From NCBI GenBank assembly GCA_963576735.1, contig OY755175.1, positions 7,022,401 through 7,086,400 of the forward strand: DNA of 64,000 bases, read 5' to 3'. Of the stretch, positions 40,856-52,549 are shown in pieces (position 1 is the stretch's first letter; each line of letters starts with the position of its first letter). Source of the stretch: Bedellia somnulentella. Its lineage: Eukaryota > Arthropoda > Insecta > Lepidoptera > Bedelliidae. The translations under genes and the position numbers were made by a program. Below the pieces are notes generated by a model. That model was given only the letters and a program-made list of their open reading frames with translations. It did no database searches and was not told the DNA's origin.

Positions 40856-42042
40856 GTTCTTAGCTAAGAACCGAAAGGTGTATTGCTCCTTCATTGATTT
40901 AGAGAAGGCGTATGATAGGGTGGTAAGAAAGTGTTTATGGGAGGTGTTATCCAAGTTCGGTTTGGGGAGTCGACTTATACGTGCACTGGTATCACTCTAT
41001 GAGGATTCCAGTGCATGTGTGAGAATAAACGGGGAAAATACTGACTGGTTCGGGATCTCTCGGGGTGTCCGACAGGGTTGTGTAGCTTCCCCGTGGCTCT
41101 TCAATTTGTTCATGGATGACTGTTTAACAGAGTTGCGTGAAAGTGATTATGGATTGAGAATGGGTGGATTCATCATTAAATGCCTCTTATATGCCGACGA
41201 TCAAGTGCTACTTGCATCATCGGTGGAAGAGCTGCAAGAGATGATGAATATTGCATGTGCGTCTTTTGAAAAAAAGGGAATGAGGGTGAATGTGGATAAA
41301 ACAAAAACTATGGTTTTTGAGAGAGAGGTGAATATGACCGAATGCGTGATTGAGATTAATGGTAAGAAAGTGGAACAAGTGAAAGAGTTTGTTTATTTGG
41401 GAAGTTTGTTTACTAGGGATGGAAAGTGTGATGAAGATATCGAGAGAAGAGTGAAAAAGGGTAATGCGGTAAATGGAGCACTGGATAGTCTAATGTCTAG
41501 TCAGTCGGTGTCTGAAAAGGCCCGAATGGCTGTGCATGATGCTGTCCTCGTTCCTACGCTTATGTATGGCAGTGAATGTTGGGTGTGGCAGAAGAAGCAT
41601 GAAAGTAGAGTGAATGCAGTAGAAATGAGATCCCTCAGAAAAGTGTGTAATGTAAGGTTATGTGATCGTGTGAGGAATGATGTGATTCGTGAAAGGTGTG
41701 GTGTAAAAGATGATATTGTAAGAAAGATAGAAAAAGGAATGTTGAGATGGTTTGGGCACATAGAGAGGATGGATGACAGTAAATTGGTGAAAGAGATATA
41801 TAGAGCCAATGTGGAAGGTAATGTTAGAAGAGGACGACCTCGGAGGACACATTTGGATCAAATAGAAAATGTGCTCAAAAAGGCAGGTGTCCGCAGTATG
41901 AAGAATAAAAGAGCATGTATGAAAAGATTGATGGATGTAAACGAAGCCAGAGAGGTTTGCCAGGATCGTACAAAGTGGCGATCGATAGTCTCTGCCTACC
42001 CCAATGGGAATTAACGGCGTGAGAATATGTATGTATGTATGT
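40856..42042 (+). mobile_element. 5'-truncated non-LTR retrotransposon with open reverse transcriptase frame
   Basis: An uninterrupted frame runs from the truncation point to TAA at 42012-42014. It enters within the RT domain: FIDLEKAYDRV (motif A), RGVRQGCVASPWLFNLF (motif B) and LLYADDQVLL (motif C, catalytic YADD). After these come VYLGSLFTRDG, the thumb region, WFGHIERMDD, RRGRPRRTHLDQ and DRTKWRSIVSAYP. This arrangement is typical of RTE-like elements that pair an endonuclease with RT. The endonuclease and RT N-terminus are absent. The 3' UTR is very short and ends in (tatg)n. Flanking attatta at 40849-40855 and 42043-42049 is a likely 7-bp TSD. The intact frame implies a recent insertion. 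The first GTG of the frame is not a genuine start. Confidence 0.88.
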
Positions 42043-42049
42043 ATTATTA

Positions 42050-42818
42050 ATTATTTTTTGAAAATTTTGTTACAATTCATTTTATCATGTTGTAAATTAC
42101 GTCATAAGTTGTATTTTGAAACCTAAAACTTGTTATTCATGATATCACTGTTTGATTCATAACAATAAAAATAGCATTTTTATTACAAAAGAAAAGCTTT
42201 CAGAGATTAACATATTAATTTTTTATTAGTTTTAAAATTATGATTTAATAACTTACTGTTATTTTAATTCAATTAATTTTAAAATATAGTAGTTTTAATA
42301 TTATCCGTCCTATTTAACCCTCATTTAAAAAAAAACTAAATAACTTCTTTAAAAAATATATGTATGCGTCAAAGTGGAGCATGCCGTTGGTGTTATCAGT
42401 AACGAAACATCGGTGAGCACGGCGCGACGCTCCGGCCAATTAATTATCATCGCGACACTACCACTGCTCACCGCTTGCTCGATAATAGCGTTATACTTAT
42501 TATTTACTTTAGACTTATTTTATTAGATTTAGTTACTATTTTATGAACTATATTCAGTTTATAAGAAAACTTTTACGGACTATGACTTTTAAATTTAGTT
42601 ATAATTCGTGTTGAGAGACAAATCTCTAAGGTCTTTTCTGTGATAAATTGCATTTATATTATTCAGCTATAAGACATAATGTAATAAAAAACTTGCGTAT
42701 TAATTTTATGAGAATCGCACTTAACATGTCAACTTCCAAACCTATTTAAAACACAATAAACGACAGTCTCTGTCATACAAACATCAAACAACTAACATAT
42801 TATTCACTGTATCACCAG
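42050..42818. other. Intron end before exon B
   Basis: AT-rich, with a small GC-richer block at about 42410-42490. No repeat or exon was recognised. It ends in the exon B acceptor. Confidence 0.5.
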
Positions 42819-43054
42819 ATCGTGCTGAACTCGATGCACCGCTACCAGCCGCGGATCCACCTGGTGAAGGTCCGCGAGGGGGCTGGTCCCATCGTGGACC
42901 TGTCCCAGGAGCAGCACCGGACCTTCGTGTACCCGGAGACGGTCTTCACGGCCGTCACCGCCTACCAGAACCAGCTTATCACGAAGCTGAAGATTGACTC
43001 GAATCCGTTTGCGAAGGGGTTCAGAGATTCGTCGAGGCTTACAGATTTTGATAG
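42819..43054 (+). CDS. H15/mid: Tbx20-class T-box factor, exon B (C-terminal T-box)
   Basis: This internal exon of 236 bp encodes 78 codons plus two bases. The acceptor is tatcaccag and the donor is AG|gtaaat. Its phase 0 start joins exon A in frame, giving [13 protein letters not shown]. The peptide contains [13 protein letters not shown], a variable segment ([15 protein letters not shown]) and [20 protein letters not shown]. It ends [19 protein letters not shown] followed by RLTDFD. The TAYQN and NPFAKGFRD motifs are the canonical C-terminal DNA-binding helices of the T-box; the second lies in the minor groove in known T-box structures. The last two bases (AG) pair with the A that opens exon C to make Arg. 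The gene-predictor-like start at GTG 42822 is only the second codon of the exon, not a real start. Confidence 0.95.
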
Positions 43055-43413
43055 GTAAATATTTGTGTGTTTTATATTTCTCGTCTTTTATTATCTGCAA
43101 TGGATAAAATTTATGGTATTTTGGACGAAAAAAAACTAAAATGAAAAAGATCCAATCTTTGAGATGAATGGACGAATCAATTAACGGCCTCATTAAGTTA
43201 TATGCGTACAAAAATACTTAAACTGAAATTAATCGTTTTATAAAACACAATATTTTTTTAAATTTTGGTACTTATTACTTCATCTGCTTTAGTGCCAAAC
43301 CAACTTTTTGCTTGATGTATAAATATATATATGTATGTACAACGTAATCACTCAAATGTAGACATAAGAAATTTATGACACTATTTTCATATATTACATT
43401 ATTTAAACTAAGA

Positions 43414-43675
43414 TAGTTTGCTGTTTAGTGTCGGCTTAGAATAGCACTACCCCATTTCTACCGGTGGGTGTACGTAAGAGGCGACTTACGGTATTGGGGA
43501 ATTTAAGGGACTTTTGGGCGATGCGGTTGGAGACCCATCACTTGCAACCTTTATTTTACTATCTTTTCCCCTCTCAACTTCCTAAAGTGGCTGAGGAATT
43601 TCTTTTTCCTTAGCTCTGGCTACCCTTTCTAGGGATTCATAGCCGTGAATATATGTATGTTTGTATGTACTTATG
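43414..43675 (+). mobile_element. SINE-A copy, full length, TSD 11 bp
   Basis: Flanked by ttaaactaaga at 43403-43413 and 43676-43686. The head reads tgtttagtgtcggcttag, and about ten bases precede it inside the TSD. It lies 360 bp downstream of exon B in gene orientation. Confidence 0.87.
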
Positions 43676-43879
43676 TTAAACTAAGAATAAACTTTTAAGA
43701 ACTGTATAAACACTAACTATATTACTCATACAACCTCCACTTCAAGGTCAAACCCAAACAGCAATAAATATTCCGTATAAAACCGTGCAAGTCAAGACAT
43801 TGATGGATGACGTAGACGCGTTTAAGAGCGATTTCTGAAATGTGTAAAAATACCCGTATATTATGTAGACGAGCGGTGT

Positions 43880-43895
43880 AGGTGTGTAGGTGTCC
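43880..43895 (+). promoter_or_regulatory. Tandem T-half-site-like motifs
   Basis: AGGTGTGT is followed directly by AGGTGTCC in a short GC-rich stretch (43862-43920) inside the gene's own intron. The T-box half site is AGGTGTGA, so both match the AGGTGT core. Function is inference. Confidence 0.22.
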
Positions 43896-44999
43896 GTTGC
43901 CCGGGGCCCGGGTTCGCGCCAAGATGTATGGCCGGGTTATTAGCAGCAGTTGAAAGCATTAGGCGGCTGCCCTGCAATTTGGAAACACCGCTTGCTGTGA
44001 ATTATTCATTGAAAACGCATAATTATTCATGTTTTAGTTGAGTCTATCGGCGGATTTCGATTTTGCGAATATTTTCGATTGTTTTTGAGAAAAATGTTGC
44101 TGTTTTTATGCGATCCGAAACGTAATGATTAATTACCTCCACATGTTTTTGAGATTGTCCAATGTTTGGTAGCAGGCGTAAATTTAGTTAGTCAATATTT
44201 AGGTCATACTTTTCTCTGATAATGACCGGTATAATATAATTCAAATTATATAATGAATCACTACCAAATACTCTCGCTTTTATTTGTTAATGTTTTGCTG
44301 AGTTTTTTTACAATCTGGCTGACGAACTTCTACTGCTTTCCTTTCATTCATCAATGCATCAACATTGTTTTATTTATAATTTTAAAACGAATATGGGTAA
44401 TAGTTTCGTTAAGAATAAGGGAAACAAAATAAGTCACATATAAATTGCGTCAATACTAATTTTCTGTTTTATCGTTTCTAGGAATTAAAATTGACAGTAG
44501 AAAAACGGTTCAGTGAATTGCAAACTTGTTAAAGTTAATTAAACAATGAATGTTAATACGTTTACCTGTCATCGTAACATGTTTATTTTATTACCTCAAG
44601 TAGACAATGTAATACTTGTTTGAGCTGTAATTAGTCCTTATTAGGAAAATTCATAAGCTCATAATTACAAATTTAATCATGAGGAAAAACAACACACTTA
44701 CACTACATTTATATTCTATTTCTAAAGCAAAACTTAGTAACTCCTTAGGATATCATGATATGATCCATTAATCATGGTCATTTTTTATTTAAAGTAGTGT
44801 AATGTATCTATCATCTATGGTAGCGAGCTGACACAAAGTTCAATTTATTTAGAAGTCTAGCAAAATGGAAAAAAGACGTCCTTTAACCATCATTGAATAT
44901 TTCCCCAATAATGCAAAATAATTGTTTCTAAGCATTCCCAAAATCAGCAACATATCAAACGGCAATTTGAAAAGAGTTCGCCGAGAGGCAACGCAATAC

Positions 45000-45245
45000 A
45001 AGTCGGGGCGTTTTCACAAAAGCTGCAGCGCGGACGGAGCGGTTCGCTCGAGTCACGTCAGCGGCGGCCGGCGGCGGCGGCGCGCGGTAATCACAGGGCC
45101 CGACGCTTATTATGCCCTAAACGACAAATTAAAGCGCATTTCTATTATCTGGCCATCGGTGTGATGCACATCCGAGCGGACCCGTTCCTGCAGGCGGGAT
45201 GCTGCGTCCCGCTCGCTCCCGCACCTGTCCGGCCCAACCCACCTC
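45000..45245. other. GC-rich patch in intron
   Basis: Includes (cgg)n-like runs (gcggcggccggcggcggcgg) followed by ordinary-complexity DNA (gtaatcacagggcccgacgc) and a C-rich end. Frames across it carry no known domain. It is a candidate enhancer by composition and repeat absence only. Confidence 0.35.
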
Positions 45246-48200
45246 GAGCATCACGATTTTTATGCTGAATTATGCAAAGAGATTACTGATTCGGCATTAA
45301 TATTAATTGAAGATGCGGTAAATGATACAGCTAGCGATGCTCGCGTAAAAAAGAGTGATAACCGCACTGGGAACCAGCTATCGGGATAACATCGTTTAAT
45401 AAGATCTCATTCGTTTCTTGCGAGTTGCTCTTAAGTGTCATCTGCTTCATTTTAAGGAGACGCGTATTGATAGTTGCAGTTGCGTGATGGTGTGCATAGA
45501 TGCTATTAAAGCATTGTGCCTCCCACGTGGATCTATGATTTGTCCCAATTACCTGACGCCTTCCAGCATTAGCGGTCCTTTTCTGTTCATCTCACGCCAC
45601 CTTAATTATATTATTTACGGTTTTCTTCGACTTGCAGCCCATACTTTGTAACAAATTACACTTAAAGGCAGCAATTTTACGTATAAGAGCACGGACGAAA
45701 TGTTAAACGAACGGTGCGTATTGTTTTAACAAAGTAATCTTCAATGAGACCACGATCTGTATCTTAGTTGAATGAAAAAAATGATCGGCCTAGTCATTGA
45801 AGCCATTATGATCGTAATAGTTGATCTAATCGACACATAACTCTGGTAGCCGAATGCGGTAGTGATGTTAATTGATTCGGCGAGAGATGCGCAATGACGG
45901 ACGCAACTTCACCTTTCGGCGATTGACGGCCTACTCGAGATGTTATCGATGAAATTACCAAAGGACTACTGTGTGGTACAGCAGCAGTGGTTACATAATT
46001 ATTATCGGTTCATCTGAAAGTAATATTGATTAAATCTACACAAATATTCCAAAAATGTCTGACCATAGGTAAAACTAAAGTATTTACTTTTATGTAACAA
46101 TATCTACTATTACGCAATATATCTGTCAGAGTTCCTAATGGCTATAGTGAAATATATAATCATCGGTGTAGCAATCGCTTTGCTGCTCTCGATTCGAGGT
46201 TCAATGAAAGGCGGAATAATTAAAGGCTGCGTATATCAGATGGAGGCACAAGCTGACACCATGTCAGCAATAGTCAGCCTCCGCTACTGTTCGTACTCTC
46301 CTAACTCACACTACGCGCCACGCCGCTGATTATATCTCTCACACATTTAAATATCCATTTGACGACTCATGTTAAGAACTAATGGATGAGATGTAATATT
46401 GATAACACGACCGGTCGACTCCGACTGACATCCAACCGAGCATTATTCTTCAACTGGACGTAGCTAATTACTGCTACGATTTTGGTTCCGCAAGTTGTGC
46501 CTCATAATCGTCGACTCCGAGATAGCAATGCAAATTTACTCGTATTTAATTTTAATAGTAGGTACACGGCTAATCGAGTAACGGTGTAGTGTCATAATGA
46601 CTTCCTTCGCTGACGTTCTCAATTGTCAGACAATAAGTGTGATGAATTGCCAGATTGTGAGAAAGGGGCTCACTGCGATTATTCGGTGTTGGGTTCGAGC
46701 GGCTTTTCATCCATTAATTAATAAGACACGCCTCTCGGTCAATCAGGGCTGCTATTAACTCGGCGCGAAGATCATATTTATGAGTGGACGCACCTCTTTG
46801 TTGATTGCGTGCGATTCACTTACTGGCTACGATTTATTTCTTCTATTCTAAAATTCATTACGAGACATTCTGGGTTTGTCATCTTTCTATCAAGTTATTG
46901 TGAATTATAATAGTAGGTACTAGCAAAAACGGGAAGCCATTCGAGAAATAATATGGAATAGAGTAGTACGTATTATTTTATATTTGTGGTTCTAAAATTT
47001 TTATACAACATATAGTCAAAATGTAAGTCAAGTACAAAAAGAAAAACAAAGTAAAGTACAAAAAATTAATTTAACATTAATAATTCAATATTTTGCTAGA
47101 TTATTTTGATACTATTTTCGTATTTATTTGCACTGTCTCTGCGGGCTGGTATTTTTTACAACATAATAAAATTACAATCGAGTTATTAATAAAAAGTTTT
47201 TCGGTAAATTGTTACTTCATTCAAAAACATTACGAGTAATGCACATCGAGGAATCCACTAAAAGGGCGGAGATCCAAATCTTGCACGGCCCAATATTTCA
47301 GAGAGAAAATAATCGCTATTGGAATCGATGTTAAATAGTAAATCGTCGAGATATCGATAAGTCGATTCGCGATCTCGGTGAGCGTCCCTAGCGGGCGGCG
47401 GCGGCGGCGGCTCTGAGATCTGCCGCCCTGTAATTTGCCGCCGGAAAGTGTTGGCTATTGCTGATACCGAGATCATAATAAATATGCCTTTACCGCCTCC
47501 GCTTGTCCGAGAAACGTTCTAACTGCCCACTCCACACCGCTTCAACGGCTTGTAATCCCGCGGCGCTTACTGCCTTCTGCACTTGAAACAAAAACGTGTA
47601 AATTTTCGAACATTAGTGTCATGGAATGCTGCAGTTAAAATTAACCGATTTATTTCATTTTATTTGTTTGTATCGTATCAATATCATGGGATTGCGGCGG
47701 TTTTTTTCAAAGATTTATAGTTTGTTGTAATTGTTTTTGTTCCGGGTATGACTAGGACGACTATTATGACATGCAGTTTATATATAGATGAAGTCGAGGG
47801 TGATAATCAGAAAAATAACATCGCACACTTTCACCTCACTTACAGATACAGAAAAATCCGAAAGTAAAACTCAAGTTTGATCAATATAAACAGTTCATAA
47901 AAACGAAGGGCTAATAAAACATATTACGAATGGTTATAAAGGGCACTACCTGTTTTGTGGTGTGAAAAGAGCGGCGCCCGCGGCCTTATGGATGCTCAAG
48001 CGGTGATAGATTAAATTCGATACGGCATCTCCTGATGTCATGCCAATTCGAGCTTCACCGCGCCGTCACGCTCGTTCATCGCTATCAAATGAGAAATTTA
48101 ACTCGATTTTACTCCTTAAAAACTTAAGTGGAGACAATGAAAAGAAATGGGCAAGTCGGTGGAATTCGACGGACTAAATAATTTGGAATAGTAGCAGGGA

Positions 48201-49147
48201 TAATATAGATTAGGTAAAATAAGTGTGTATTTAGAATTTACCTTAATGCTAAGGTGTACTTCTATAATGCTTCCGTGACCAGTCTAGATTTCCTATTTTG
48301 TCTGAGCCGAAGTATAAATACGCGAATGTTTGGCCAGTTCGGCGTAGCGTTGGAAGTGGCTCGGAAATAGAATAATCGCAAGAAGCGTGCTCAGTGGCGG
48401 TCTGCTGAAGAGGATCCGGGAATCGATAAAGAGTGAAGGAGGGAGCCGGCGCAGCCATAAACCTGCTCGGCACAACACTACTCTGAGCGCCTCGTTAACT
48501 GCCGCGAGTGCACTCGTAAACACACTTCGACGAAACTGCAATGGCTCTCAATCGTCTTACCTAATAATACTTTTTCGTATTTGATGTAGGTTATCTTTGT
48601 CTTTGATTGTCTTAAACTTCAATTATCTTGAAGAAAAATGCACAATTAAAGATTCCGTATGTCGCGATATAATCGCACAGTCTATATATATGTCCTGTAT
48701 GTAATTTCGCTATAGCCAACTACGCTGACCAAGTGCGTGCTATAACAACTTGTTATAGTAGCTGGTCCAACATCTTATCGTGTCTTCTGAATCATCTTGA
48801 TTTTTACACTATAGGAATTGCACCCGAGACCGTGGAAGCATTTAAAGTTCTTTGATATACAAATTTAAAATTAGCACACCACGATAAAAGGAACACAAAC
48901 GCAATAACAGTAGAGCGGAGGACGTTAGTGAGGTGTAGAGCACAGCTTTGCATCGACACATCCGATATTATTAACTTTATGAAGTGGGCCACGTGCGGGT
49001 GTTGGTGGTCGGAATCTTCTTGGAACTCGCGTTTTATAGAGCAAACCCGCTGAGAGCCCGACTGACTAATACGTCTTCACGGAACCGCTGTATCGTTACC
49101 ACACTACACTCGAACACTACACATTTGTACACTATTTCTGATCCTTA

Positions 49148-49318
49148 CGTTAATTCATAAATATGCATCCCGAAAAGGGGTCGGAATAAGAAAATCTTTA
49201 TACACCATCGAAAGTTGAGTATTGGAGGAATTGTAAAACAAAGAATGGTTGGTGACCGCGCCGATTCGCGCAACTATCACTTTAAAGCCCCAATAACCCA
49301 AAGTTACCCACACAAAAA
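49148..49318 (-). mobile_element. SINE-A, degenerate copy beside exon C
   Basis: Diverged blocks in order are cataaatatgcatccc, gaaaaggggtcgg, gaaagttgag, gtaaaacaaag, ttggtgaccg and tttaaagccccaataaccc. They match the reverse strand of SINE-A. It ends about 50 bp before the exon C acceptor, so the branch-point region lies at or just after its edge. Confidence 0.6.
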
Positions 49319-49371
49319 AATAACGTATTACAAACCCATATTTGACGTCGCGTATTTGGATTATTCCACAG

Positions 49372-49672
49372 AGATCCGATGGAGTTGATGTTGATGGAGC
49401 AGCAGCTACTCCGGTCGCCTCTGCGGCTGTATGCGGGAGGAAACCCTGGGGACGAAGAAGCAGAGAAACGAGCGGCCTGGGCGAGAAGTCCCGCGGCCTT
49501 ACACCTTCTAGCCCTAGGCGGCAGGGCGTGGCCTACAGCCTGGCCACAACCCTTAGCACTACCACCTGACCTCTGGCTTCAAAAACAGTCGCAACAACTA
49601 CGATACTGCCCATACCCACCCACCTCATCAAACCGACAAGACCACAACTCGAATCCAAGACATCCTCTCTGA
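49372..49672 (+). CDS. H15/mid: Tbx20-class T-box factor, terminal coding exon C
   Basis: The exon starts after the acceptor ttccacag. Its first base completes the Arg codon begun in exon B, giving DFDR-DPMELMLMEQQL. It then reads LLRSPLRLYAGG, an acidic and basic run (GDEEAEKRAAW), LHLLALGGRAW and a proline/glutamine-rich end, and stops at TGA 49670-49672, which makes 99 residues. The DPM...RSPLRL segment just after the T-box matches the RSP motif that follows the T-box in vertebrate Tbx20 and the FDRDPM start seen in insect homologues. The rest has low complexity and no recognised domain. An ATG at 49379 opens the same frame but is internal. The exon is GC-rich, like exons A and B. A further downstream coding exon cannot be excluded, but no extra splice is needed. 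Confidence 0.88.
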
Positions 49673-51770
49673 ACATATACAAACTAAACCTTAACTGAGC
49701 TATTCGAAAGTGCTGTGACTCATTTGACTCGAACTGTGGTGAAATAGTGTCGATGAAAGACATAATGTAGTTACTAATGTCTTCTATAATAAATTAGAGT
49801 TACTGGAGGTTCCTATTGTAAATATAATTTATTCGTTTATATCTTTGCAAGTGTTAGATTGTGAGTATTTATTTTATTATTTATTTTTCTTGTATTTATA
49901 AACTATGCTAAACTTGTAAAATATAAAATTAAAAGCTTACAAAGTATCATAAAAGGTAAAATTGTACCAAAGATTGTGCTTATTGATTTTTATGAATCGG
50001 TGGTCTAGGATATTATTTTAAGAGGGAAACTTAAATATCTATTAAAATATTGTTTTTGTGCTTAGGAACCGAAGTCAATAGATTTATCGGTAATTAATGT
50101 ATATAGATAAAATAACTATGTGACTATTTTACATTTAACTTAACATTCCTTTAGTACAATTTATTTATAAAACCTTTTTACTTCAAAATATTGTGTGTTG
50201 GTAATGTTGAATAGTATCTCATTTGTGATATTTTATTCGATAGGCAGGTAATAACATATTTCCATACTTCTTCAACAAAATAATGTACAAGCTTTCATTC
50301 AAGTGACTCAAAGTCTCACTTAAATGGTAAATGGCTAAGCATTCTTTATTGCCAAACAACTTTCGACTTTATCACATTAGCATCATAGCGAAAATCAAGA
50401 AACACCGTCGTTAGCCCTCGAGTTTAAAGTTGTTATTAGCATCAAGGTTCCCGTTGAGAATAATTGGTAAATGAAAAACTGTACTCTAAAATAATTATTG
50501 TTTTTACATTTTCATACATTTAAGATTCTGTTAAAAATTATTATGTTCTTGTAAATCGAATTGTGAACATGGATGTCTTATAGTATTGGTATTCCTGAAA
50601 AAGCGAATAAATGTGATATGTGTTGTATTTTTAGACCGGCCAATATGGAACATGAAGTATGTAACTTAACTAATTTTGTTAAAAAAAATAACTTGCTAAA
50701 AATTGCTTTTGTAAGAATGTTTGGACAAACAGCCACCAAACAATTTACCTCTTTAAAATTAAGATTAAACCAATTTTATTTCGGAGGGTCAATAAAGTAA
50801 AAATGCGGATATTTTATAATATAATTGCCCAAATTATGTTTTATACAAAATAATAAATTAAGTTAGGCTGCATAATACCATTTCAATGTAATATAGAGGA
50901 ATACACTACACAAGAGCTATTGGGCGGAATGTAAACATTAATGAAAATAAATATTATGTGTAAAACTATTATAGCACAAAATCAGTTTTATAGTTTAGTA
51001 AGAAGTCGTATCAAACCTGTTTATATTCTGCTACAAAACTTGAATAGGTAGTTGGTAAATATTGTATGTATGTATTGTAAAGTGATTTAATAAATTATTT
51101 TCCTAGTAGTAATACTGTATATAAATAAAATATTAGATGTTATAAAAAACGGTGTAGATGTTTGTATGTTCTAGTTTAAGTTAAATAAGTACCTAAATGT
51201 TTTAGTAGATAAACATTAATTCACTCTGCTGCTCACTATAAAAATATCATTTTTATTCACACAAAACAGGTTTAGGAGTGGTTAATATATTTTTTGTGGT
51301 AGATTTTATTATATTACTAAAAGCATTGTATCAAATATGATTTTAAGTTGCTTTTGAAATTCTTGAATGAAGTACCTATAAAGTTATTTAATAGGATACC
51401 AACAGATTAACTGAAATTTAAGCATAATTGATTTTGTAGACTAATTATACAATAAGTAATGAATAAAGGTAAAACCAATTTTGTTGTCACACGAAATAAT
51501 ATAAACCATATTGTATGACAAAAAAGTAAGAAAGAATTTCAATTATGACTTAAATTCATATTCATACTGGAAATTAACGCATTTTATTAAATATCTAATA
51601 TAAAATTAGTCCAGTAAAAAAGTCATATATATCAAAATGGTATTTTGTTTTAATTGTGATACTAAATAGGACATCCAAAATAACCCGTGAGCAGCATACA
51701 ATAGTGGACACATATCAGGGCAGAGCCCTCTGTGGTGAATAAACAGAAATCAATCATTATACTTGTTTTA
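49673..51770 (+). other. Probable 3' UTR of the T-box gene
   Basis: AT-rich sequence directly after the stop codon, with no repeat and no coding frame of interest. Several AATAAA hexamers occur (near 49788, 50849, 51091, 51738). I choose the last because it is followed by a T-rich stretch and because repeats begin right after it. Transcript data are needed to fix the end. Confidence 0.4.
51738..51743 (+). terminator. Candidate polyadenylation signal
   Basis: AATAAA followed within 20-30 bases by a T-rich stretch (acttgttttattttataa). Nearer AATAAA hexamers exist, so more than one end may be used. Confidence 0.35.
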
Positions 51771-51790
51771 TTTTATAAAATTCTCGATAA

Positions 51791-52007
51791 TATACACAAG
51801 CTCACGTCTTAAAATCGCTAGAGGGGTTATCCATAGCAAGATCTTCAGAATAAAAAATTTCTCAGCCACTTCTGAAAATTGAGTGGGGAAAAGAGCAAAA
51901 AATTATCATCGCCCAAAAATCATTTAAAAACGCTTATATCTTGAATCGCCTCCTACGAACACCCACGAGAAGAAATGAAGTAGTACTATTCTAACCCGAC
52001 ACTATAC
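51791..52007 (-). mobile_element. SINE-A, old diverged copy
   Basis: Blocks gctcacgtcttaaaatcgc, aatttctcagccacttc, gagtggggaaaagag, catcgcccaaaaatcattt and ctaacccgacactatacc are all recognisable, but the middle is partly deleted. The next copy is inserted at its head. Confidence 0.68.
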
Positions 52008-52018
52008 CGATTACATAC

Positions 52019-52256
52019 ATATACTCACGGCTATAAATCCCTGGAAGGAGTAGCCAGAGCAAAGGAATTAAAAATTCCTTTAGCCACTTTTGGAAGTTGC
52101 GTGGGGAAAAGATGGTAAAATAAAGGTTGTTGGTGATGGGTCTCCAACCGCATCGCTCAAAAATCCCTTAAAAGCCCCAATACCGTTAGTCGCCTCTTAC
52201 GTACACCCACCGGAAGAAATGGGGTAGTGCTATTCTAAGCCGACACTACACAGCAT
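52019..52256 (-). mobile_element. SINE-A copy, full length
   Basis: Near consensus. The 16-base flanks tataccgattacatac (52003-52018) and tatactgattatatac (52257-52272) match at 14 positions and probably are a slightly diverged TSD that merges with the tail. It lies at the head of the older copy. Confidence 0.82.
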
Positions 52257-52394
52257 TATATACTGATTATATACAAAATATCTACAATTATGTGAGAAAA
52301 AGGCTAAACTGAGTTTAAAACTGACTTGTACTATAAAAGTATAAGATAGATTCTCTTTTAGACAGGATTTTGCAAAATAGTCATTGATATTTTA

Positions 52395-52498
52395 CATCTC
52401 TCTCAACTTTCTAAAAGTGGCTGAGGAATTTTTAATTCCTCAGCTCTTGCTACCCCTTCTAGGGATTAATAGCCGTGAGTATATGTTTGTCTGTATGT
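52395..52498 (+). mobile_element. SINE-A 3' fragment
   Basis: Begins at tctcaactttctaaaagtgg and runs through agccgtgagtatatg to the tail. It is truncated at the 5' end. No clear TSD was found. Confidence 0.7.
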
Positions 52499-52549
52499 AT
52501 CTCAAACTTCATTGTCATTTTATTAAAGGCTATTATAGATAAGCATTTG

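Larger units (their letters stand above)
25439..42818 (+). other. 17.4-kb intron between exons A and B
   Basis: Bounded by the donor gtaat at 25439 and the acceptor ccag ending at 42818, phase 0. It carries most of the mobile elements of the gene: SINE-A copies, Helitron 2, a decayed Helitron, a MITE-like element and a LINE with an open reverse-transcriptase frame in the same direction as the gene. Parts without recognised features include 25439-27357, 27503-32067, 32344-33589, 33833-34444, 36640-37029 and 40341-40848. In 28127-28187 a stretch ending in acagtgtcagaa is tandemly duplicated with A-rich spacers. Confidence 0.85.
43055..49371 (+). other. 6.3-kb intron between exons B and C
   Basis: Bounded by the donor gtaaat at 43055 and the acceptor ttccacag, phase 2. 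It holds one full SINE-A near exon B and one degenerate SINE-A next to exon C. The stretch between, 43687-49147, has no recognised transposon and several GC-rich patches (about 43890-43920, 45000-45245, 47385-47460, 48390-48500), which suggests regulatory DNA. Confidence 0.85.

Noticed and set aside
49342..49569. Second + frame over exon C
   Set aside because: It does not join exon B in phase and has no family similarity. The DPMELM frame does.
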